NCBI GenBank assembly: GCA_944990035.1
Contig: CALYLX010000112.1
Location: 806,001 to 870,000 of the forward strand
DNA: 64,000 nt
Source of the DNA: Clitopilus passeckerianus
Lineage: Eukaryota; Basidiomycota; Agaricomycetes; Agaricales; Entolomataceae
Reading direction: 5' to 3'
Shown: piece after piece, positions 57,400-64,000 of the stretch
How the letters are laid out: each line of letters begins with the position of its first letter
Position numbering within the stretch: the first letter of the stretch is position 1
Notes under the pieces: model-generated
Seen by the model: the letters and a program-made list of their open reading frames with translations, nothing else
Database searches by the model: none
What the model was told of the DNA's origin: nothing
Translations under genes and position numbers: made by a program

Positions 57400-60197
57400 C
57401 TACCGAACAAAACTGAGTTCACTTTGCAATGTCGAAATTTGCTCGATGCTGTTGGTCTCGAGGGCTGCTTTGAGAAAACGAACTAAGACACGCCCCGCAA
57501 GGAACCATGCAAACTTTTGGCATTTAGAAGGGCTCAACCAAGCTCACGCCGAAAGCTCACCGAGCAGAAAGAATCCAACAGGCTGATGTCAAAGCTAGTC
57601 GCCGACACCGCGAAGATCAGGTCAAGAATCGCTCTTGCTGCTGTGAGGATCTTCAACGCGGAAATACACCCCGACATGCGAACATCTGCATGTGGCTCAT
57701 GAAGAATTATCGTCGCTCTGGAAATAGAAGAACATAAGGGCGTAGGTTTGCAGGGTTTAGAACAGAGACATACACGTGGGGCATTAGACAAGCAGAGTAG
57801 AGGTGGTTATCCACAACGTTGCTATTGACAGGATTCTTCAGGTGAGTGGGGAAAGTTGATCGAAACTGCGTTATAGTGCGTTCTATCTGAACGAAGGCTG
57901 GAGACGCTCGAGGGTCTATTGGTTCCACGTTGTCTGATGCACTTGGTTGGCTTGCAACAGCTGCGTCTCCTGCATAATGCCTTGCTCGGAAACGAAGATT
58001 GAAAGTCTTGACCCACGCTGATACACACGAGCCCTTCAGTTCCGGGAATTCTAAGGCAAAAATGGAATTTCATACAGAGTAAGATCGTCCCCTTGATGTA
58101 GAGAATGAAAGAGTCAACTTGTCCGTGTGGATGCGTCAGGATGAGATCCGGTGAATGCGCCCATTGACGATTTTCAGGGGTTACAAGAGCCTAAGCGGAT
58201 AAATGTCAGCTGAACAATGGAATGGAGGAAAACCTGAGGCCTTACACCATTCTCGAACTGATCTCCTTGGAGGGGTAAAAGCTGGGTAATGTCGTGGTCG
58301 TCCATACTCGACGCCCAACCGTTACCGGCGCCGTGCTGACGCTCAACGGCGTAGGCTAACCAGAAGGCGTTTCTTCTAACCTCATCCTCCACTACGGTTC
58401 GAGCAGCTGAGAGAATAGAGATCGGTCGTTCTGATTTCGAGATGGAGTGAAACGGTGGGCACATGTTGAGGCCAAGGGGTACCGACAATCTGAGTGACTG
58501 GGCGGAATGTAGGAACACCTACAGAAAAGAAATATAAGTACGGTAGGCGCTGTCAGCGGGTCGCAAGAAAGGACATACATCGGCCCATCTGAAGCAAAAG
58601 GTATCACTACACAGAGATAACGACCGGAGTTCTAGCTCACCTCGAATGAGACCAGTAGAACCAAGATAAAATGATACTAGCTGTGGTCCACAGTTCTTGT
58701 CTCAGAATCTTTTCAGGACTGGCGAATAACCTTTGATCTCACCTTGTAGAACTTGTAAAAGATCTTTTCCAAGCGCCGTGTAGGTTTCAGACGTTTCACG
58801 GGCTAGCTTTGCCTGTTGCTCTGCGAAAGAATCCACGCGGTTGTCTCTGATTCGTTCTTTCTCCAGAAAAATCTCATCTGGGTCGAGTTAGTCTGCATCA
58901 ATAATAGGTCGGTGGTGGTTTACCTGGCGCTGTCTCGCTGAAATCCGGTAACGGAGGAGAAGTGACGGCAGCAGTGTACAGACTGCCCATGGCACAGATT
59001 GCATGCAGGACTGGAGTTGCTGGGAATTTAGGATGCCCAGGAGGCATGGAACATAATGAGTTCATGAAACTCGACCCGTGGAACAGGCGATTAGCGTGAG
59101 GATGAAAGGTGAAGAATACTTCTGCTCTGTTATAACTGATTAGGGGAAGGTAGGTCACAGGACGCGATAGGCGAACTTACAGGTGACGTATCAACTCTGG
59201 GCGGGGCAGGTTGGGTGGCCAGTTCGACCATACGACATCGGTGCGAGAAGCTATTGGGGTATTTCCAATTGGTCCAGTCATCCCGTTCCTAGGTGAGGCG
59301 GGAAAAGTGTGTCCACGCCCTGTATCCAAAGAGTCCGGGTAGGTCGTAGCGCTTGAAGCAAGTAATGTTGGATGCTGAGTCTGTTGAGCGTTATCAACTC
59401 CTGTCGAGTGCTGTAGGCAGAGAAGGTGGGATATATACCCCAGCAAGAGAACCCCTCGAATGCGGAAGGATGGATTCAGGAGTCTGGGAAGAATGTGCAT
59501 CACTTGAAGCTAGCCCTTCTTTCTGGCGTAACAGCTCTTCTAGTTCACCTAGGGGATTGTAGTCGACTTTGAGTGGATAGAAACGATGTCCGGCACCTCA
59601 CTCACTGATGCGATTTTCCAGCCTCTCGTATTTGCTTTTTGGAGCTTCGGCAACTGCGATCGATGGCTCAGCGACTGCAGGCGGATTAACTGAATCTGAT
59701 AGAGGTATGGAGCATGCGTGGAACGTACCGTCATCAAAGGTACATTCCGGGTGAGGCGGAAGGTCGGTGCCAGGAGATGCATGGGATACGGCATGGGCAT
59801 GGGAACGAACACATGTTGAGCAAGGGCGTTTCGCATCGCTGGGCGTAGTTTCAACAACATGAAGCTCAGCAGCATACGAAAGGAATACCATTTCTTTTCG
59901 TAGTGTCAACGGAGTGTCAGGGAACAGGTAATTGGACATGATACGAACCAGCTTCCGTCGTCGACACTTCAAGATGCAGCAGGTTTAGCATAAGCTAGCC
60001 AGGAATTGCTTGCATGCAGAATGGGAAACTTTACCTGGTGACATGCCTCAAGGGGCCAAGGCTTCAGCAAGCCTAGAAGGACCACGACAGTGCTGATTAC
60101 TCACTTGATTTCTCTTGAGTACGTTCGGCTGATTACCGCCTGTCCCAAGGCCAGAGTCTCCAGAGAGGCTGCGATGAGAGGATGAGGCCTTAGGCAT
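57400..60197 (-). CDS. Zn2Cys6 fungal transcription factor 2 (5-nt microexon in the zinc cluster)
   Basis: Gal4-type nuclear regulator. N-terminus MPKASSSHRSLSGDSGLGTG; the zinc cluster is spread over five small exons: VLKRNQ, ACHQ, CRRRKL, a 5-nt exon supplying KC, and DAKRPCSTCVRSH...HPECTFDD. Then a helix (KSKYERLENRISELEELL-like), a serine/proline linker, and the fungal-specific middle homology domain (RLFHGSSFMNSLCSMPPGHP, TPVLHAICAMGSLYTAAVTS, EDEVRRNAFWLAYAVERQHG, MDDHDITQLLPLQGDQFENG) ending with ARAILDLIFAVSATSFDISL, FAWFLAGRVLVRFLKAA and TAG at 57400-57402. About 680 residues. It is related in layout to factor 1. A CACGTG lies about 100 bp upstream. Confidence 0.85.
59889..59893 (-). 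other. Candidate 5-nt microexon (AAATG) in a Zn2Cys6 cluster
   Basis: CGAAAAG|AAATG|GTATTCC on the minus strand between introns of 55 nt (donor GTTCGT) and 50 nt (acceptor CGCCCAG). It completes AAG CTG AAA TG|C GAT GCG, giving KLKCDAKRPCSTC with the third zinc ligand. Without it the cluster loses a cysteine and the frame breaks. Confidence 0.8.
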
Positions 60198-60642
60198 AGA
60201 TTATAAGCAGGAGGTGTCTTGGTAGGATGATATTCTCAGCGCAAGAAGAGAGAACTCCGGGTCAAGAGCAGTATGATAAACCTTGATGGATATCCCCGCA
60301 CGTGGCATTGGAATATCTTGCCTTTAGAAAAATGACACTCAAATGACAATATGAGGAACAGGCCGCTAAAAGTGAGCTTTCGGACGGCGACTTGAGAGCG
60401 AGGCGAGGCGAGACAAACAAATTGATGCAACAATCAATTCCGGAACGTGTTAACATTGGAACGTTCGGGACCAAGAATAGGATATGAGCAAATGGCTACT
60501 TGTAGACAGAGACGATAGTTGATTCCGTGATTGATGAATGGTGTAAATTAAGAAATATAACCAAAACAGATGCTGCGTAGATAAGTAATAAAAATATTGT
60601 GCCAAGCAATACTGGAAAGCCGTAGAAATGAATGTCAAGAAC
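60198..60642. promoter_or_regulatory. Promoter of Zn2Cys6 factor 2 and 3' region of the membrane protein
   Basis: 445 bp between two minus-strand genes. CACGTG at 60299-60304, 102 bp upstream of the factor 2 start. AT-rich sequence from 60540 to 60630 probably belongs to the 3' untranslated region of the upstream gene. No further gene is seen. Confidence 0.4.
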
Positions 60643-63600
60643 CTAATAAACCGAAAATCTACCTGTAATCTCAAATGAGTTTGTCACGTTAAATAGTCCC
60701 ACATTTTGTACATTGCTACTGATAGCTTTAGACACAGCCGTCCATGTCTGATTAAATACGGACTCCGAAAAGTTGGAGTCTCGCACAATCTTGGGAGAGA
60801 ATATAAATTCTGCCCAAGTGGTAGCACTGTTGCATCCGGATATTACCCAATTTCGCAACGCAGTTCCGTGGTCTGTACCGAAGAAGAAGCCTCCCGACGA
60901 AGTGGTGAAAGCGGATCGAGCGTGGTCGATGTCGGAAGGCAGTATCGATCCAAATACCGTTACTTCTAGTGTAGGGATCTGAGAGATAGAGGTGAAGAGT
61001 ACTGATGTGTTATCAGGGGGAGGAATCTGCATGGTTGCAGATGAAAGGACATATTTGACCAGCGCACTTGCAACGTTAGGGTCTCCAATCGATGAAAGAT
61101 AGTCGAGAATGATATGGGAGGATAACCCCAAGGTCCCATAATTACGAGGGTCAGACAAATCGGAGGTGATATTAGTGACGTTGGACGGTCCTGGAAGGGG
61201 GCTCACTGTCATCCCCTTTCTCAAAAGTATTCTGGGAGAAACAGCGCCCTTGAGCACAGCAGCTTGTCGAGGAACTCCAGCTCTTGGATCCGGAGATGGT
61301 AACCGGAGTCGAAGGACGTCCAAAATTCCGTACACGGGGCGATCAGCGAAGCAACTTGTATCAAACTGACTTGCATTGGGAGGTTTGGCAAGACTGAAGA
61401 CACCGGTCTCGATCTGAGTTATCTGATCAGCCTGTGTCTTTGTGAGCCCAGGATAACAGCCGAGGGGTGGAGGGAACGAGGCGGGTGTCGAGTTGAGCAG
61501 TTTGGCAATTGGCGCTGATGTTGCATCGAAGGGGAGCAAAACCGGGGAGACTGAAAGGGCGGAGACGAAGGTGTTCAAATCTTTAGGATCCTGCTTCAGA
61601 ACATTTGCCCAATACACCTGAAGTGCGGTCTTCTGTAGAGTCGAGCCAGCTAGCATATACATTAGTCCCTTCTCCCAACAGGTGATTCGACATAGACCTT
61701 ACCTCGAGCGAAAGAGTACATGCGATCTAAGGCCGCTTTCGCATTCGAGTTGACCCGGGAAAGTTGGTCTTGATTAGGCTGCCCAACGCTCGTAAATGTG
61801 GCAGGTGTGGGTGTGACCGACTGGGAGGCAAAGTTGAAGTCGTATCCAAGAGCGCTAGTTGTGAACTTGTTTGAATCGCTTAAAGAACTGAAGGACCCCC
61901 ACGGGGCTTTCTGGACGAATGTCTGCAGCTTGACTACTTCAGCGAGATTTTGCGATAGCACAGCCGCCCATAGGAGAGTAGCCTGGGCCCACTGAGTAGC
62001 GTTGGACTGAGTATCAGATCGAAGATTGGGGCCGACATCAACCAGTATGCCCTGCTGTTTGCAGCTATTCGGCGTGGAACCTTGGACGAGCCAAATCCGG
62101 TTGTAAACTTGATTGGTGGTCAAGTTTAATGAGAAAAACGAATTCAGGGAGGGAACCAAGTCGACGATATTCTGTGCCAGCGGATCACACCGGCCTCCTT
62201 GTTGCGAAGTACAAGTGCACGTCGCGTCTAGAGGAGGGAAGGTGTTAGCCAAATGTTTGAGCGGACATATGTGTAGAACGCACTCAAGTTGCACGATGCG
62301 CCCACCAGATCCCCAGCGCAAGATGGTTGATTCTTCTTCTTCCCTACTACAACGCCGACAACGATTGCTACGACAGCCAGAATGACAGCTATACCAACAC
62401 CAATTAGGATAATTTTCCTGCGTTTATTCGGAGGAGTATCCCTGTTGCTAATAGGGGTTTCCCGATTCCTGGACATAGCGAAACTAGGCTGGGGTGTACT
62501 CCTTGATTCATATCCGGACTGATAAGTACCACTCGTCGCTTCGTGCAGTATTGTGTCGTCGTCAAACTGCGAATGATCCTTGTTTGCGGCGTAATACGAC
62601 TGTAGGCTATGGTGGGGATGATAGCCTTTTTCTAGCAAGCCGTGGAGTGCCCCCGCGCGGTTGACCAAATCCGGTAGGGGTTGGCTCTCGTCTTCTCTCC
62701 GGTGTTGAACCTCCGCTGTAATGGGGATGTGTGGAATAAGTGGCACTGGAGGTAGTGGTTTCGCTCTCCTCCAGCCTATCACTCGCTGAACGGAGCGATG
62801 GGAAGATATCTTGGATATGAATGAGGATACTGCACTTTTAGTGGAGTGCACCGAGTCCCGGTTTTGATAATTTGAGGATGGGATCTTACGGTTTCGGGGT
62901 ATGGGAAGGCTGGGGGGAACCAAGGGTTCACTACTAGACACATGTTGCAAAGGGTTGCTTGGTCCGGGAGAGATATTACGGAGAACAGCCTGGGCCATGC
63001 CAACAGGTTGAGGTGATAAATCCGCTCTAACGATAGAGAGTTGGTCTCTCTGAGAGTAGATCGTCTCAGAGTCGCCGTCACCATACATCGCCAATGGGTC
63101 GGGAGACTCAGGGATGGGAACAAATGAATTCGGTGGTGGTCTGCCTCCTTGCGGCCTAACGACAACAGCCCTCGATGTAGACGCTACATTTCGGCTTGCT
63201 ACTGTCGACGCCAGAGGTGGATATGTCATCTCGGAAAAGCCGCTGATAGCAGAGCTGCCGTTGGAAAGGCGTCTGCCTTTCTTCTTGGCGCTCTCTTGCA
63301 AAAGATTGGTGATAAAGGAGGTGGACAGGAGCTTATCCTCGGTGGCATCCATACCGATACTGGATGCACCATCGTGCCAATCGTACGGCGAAATTGGGTT
63401 GGCTCGTGACGTCGAGGATTGGGCAGGAGATGCTGGGGTGGTGGAGGAAGTCGATACTTGGCTGCTTTGAACCTTCTGCTGTAGGGGGCCTGGTATCGGC
63501 AAGGGTTTCCTGCGGGCGACACGGAGGGGTGAGGCTGGTACTGTCCTTATCGGTGAACCACTTGCAATGGGGCCGAAATCCGTGTGTATTGGAGTGGTAG

Positions 63601-63769
63601 GAATGGAGACAGGAGGTGTGGGGAATTGAGAGAGGACCATGGATTCACCACCATTACTGATGGTGCTGTCAGCGAATCCTGAGGCATTTGTATCTTGCGA
63701 AGGGGCGGAAACATGTCTTGTTCCCCGTCCAGTAGATATCGGAGGCGCTAGCTGCCTAGTTGGATTCAT
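60643..63769 (-). CDS. Large single-pass membrane protein of unknown function
   Basis: No family recognised by name. The N-terminal 450 residues are Ser/Pro/Thr-rich and disordered (MNPTRQLAPPISTGRGTRHV ... TPPNKRRK), followed by one strong transmembrane helix (IILIGVGIAVILAVVAIVVG then VVVGKKK). Lacking a signal peptide, it is likely type II, with the C-terminal half outside. That half starts with a cysteine-rich stretch (ATCTCTSQQGGRCDPLAQ), then a mostly helical region of about 500 residues rich in Asn-x-Ser/Thr sites (NVTNITSD, NFSESVFNQTW). Two introns; about 1000 residues. Start ATG 63769; stop 60643-60645. Probably a plasma-membrane or wall-facing protein, but this is inference. Confidence 0.75.
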
Positions 63770-64000
63770 TCCGGACTAGTGGTGCGGTGCCGTCGTATAT
63801 GAACTCGGCGGCAGTAGTTGAAAGAGTGTCGAAGAGAGCGCGAGCGTGATAATCTGGCAGTGCTTTATTGCATTAATCTTGAGCAGCGAGCCAGTCGACC
63901 TCAATACACAACCAAAAGAGCAGCCCTAAGCTTGAAAGAGTGAAAGCTGGACCGTTTACCAGCTGTTGGCGACGAGCAAGGGTGTGAACGGCCTTGACAA
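63770..64000 (-). promoter_or_regulatory. 5' region of the large membrane-protein gene
   Basis: 231 bp upstream of the ATG at 63769 to the window edge. No clear TATA box or recognised factor site. No gene is seen in this fragment. Confidence 0.3.

Noticed and set aside
57188..57586. A 132-codon plus-strand open frame as a gene
   Set aside because: It begins in the intergenic region and runs antisense to the conserved end (FAWFLAGRVLVRFL) of Zn2Cys6 factor 2, with no family resemblance.
59870..59990. A broken zinc cluster (frameshift pseudogene) in Zn2Cys6 factor 2
   Set aside because: Explained fully by a 5-nt microexon with correct splice sites; the rest of the protein is intact.
50203..60197. 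A secondary-metabolite gene cluster around the two Zn2Cys6 factors
   Set aside because: Neighbours are housekeeping genes; no polyketide synthase, peptide synthetase, terpene synthase or P450 is seen.

Overview
This is nuclear DNA of a filamentous basidiomycete, most likely an Agaricomycete. The evidence is the gene architecture: nearly every gene is cut by many 45-65 nt introns with GT...AG borders, genes are packed on both strands with 40-400 bp between them, and the protein repertoire is fungal (Zn2Cys6 regulators, IMH1, NGL2, IPI1, RIO2, SSH4, a secreted GH5 mannanase, a secreted double-psi barrel protein). All coding coordinates given here are outer CDS limits (start codon to stop codon, introns included) that I assembled by eye.

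Layout. 1-11.4 kb: SSH4 (partial), SNF4, IMH1, PEX14, TUF1, GCV3, a complex I ESSS/NDUFB11-type subunit and NAT4. 11.4-15.1 kb is a gene-poor stretch with only weak coding fragments. 15.1-21.4 kb: a hypothetical PY-motif protein, RIO2, an SPF30/SMNDC1-type Tudor protein and eIF3h. 21.6-31.3 kb: a secreted DPBB protein, IPI1, a GH5 mannanase, a small orphan protein, an NPC2-like ML protein and a four-TM protein. 31.8-45.7 kb: mitochondrial bL17, mitochondrial acyl carrier protein, an SMP-30/gluconolactonase-like enzyme, ribosomal protein uL13 (RPL16), a three-KH poly(rC)-binding-type protein, a NUFIP1/RSA1 homologue, a cytosolic-type M16 metalloprotease and NGL2. 45.8-64 kb: a DH-domain Rho GEF-like protein, a small membrane protein, a Zn2Cys6 factor, a UPF0047/YjbQ protein, YTH1 (CPSF30), PHA2 (prephenate dehydratase), a second Zn2Cys6 factor and a large single-pass membrane protein.

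Functional themes. Several genes serve ribosome production and translation (RIO2, IPI1, NGL2, RSA1/NUFIP, RPL16, eIF3h) and several the mitochondrion (TUF1, GCV3, NDUFB11, bL17m, ACP). Many are arranged head-to-head over very short shared promoters. I see no transposon with intact coding sequence, no biosynthetic backbone gene, no tRNA and no virus-like sequence.

The points most worth a second look are: (1) microexons of 3, 5, 6 and 12 nt that are needed to restore conserved residues in three genes, including the third zinc ligand of a Zn2Cys6 domain; (2) C/U-rich tracts directly flanking the coding region of a gene for a KH protein of the poly(rC)-binding type, suggesting self-regulation; (3) single-base deletions in TUF1, RIO2 and eIF3h, mostly at homopolymers, which look like consensus errors of the assembly; (4) only 40 nt between the PHA2 stop and the YTH1 start on the same strand, a bicistronic candidate; and (5) a Rho GEF gene and a membrane-protein gene whose start codons are 40 nt apart head-to-head.
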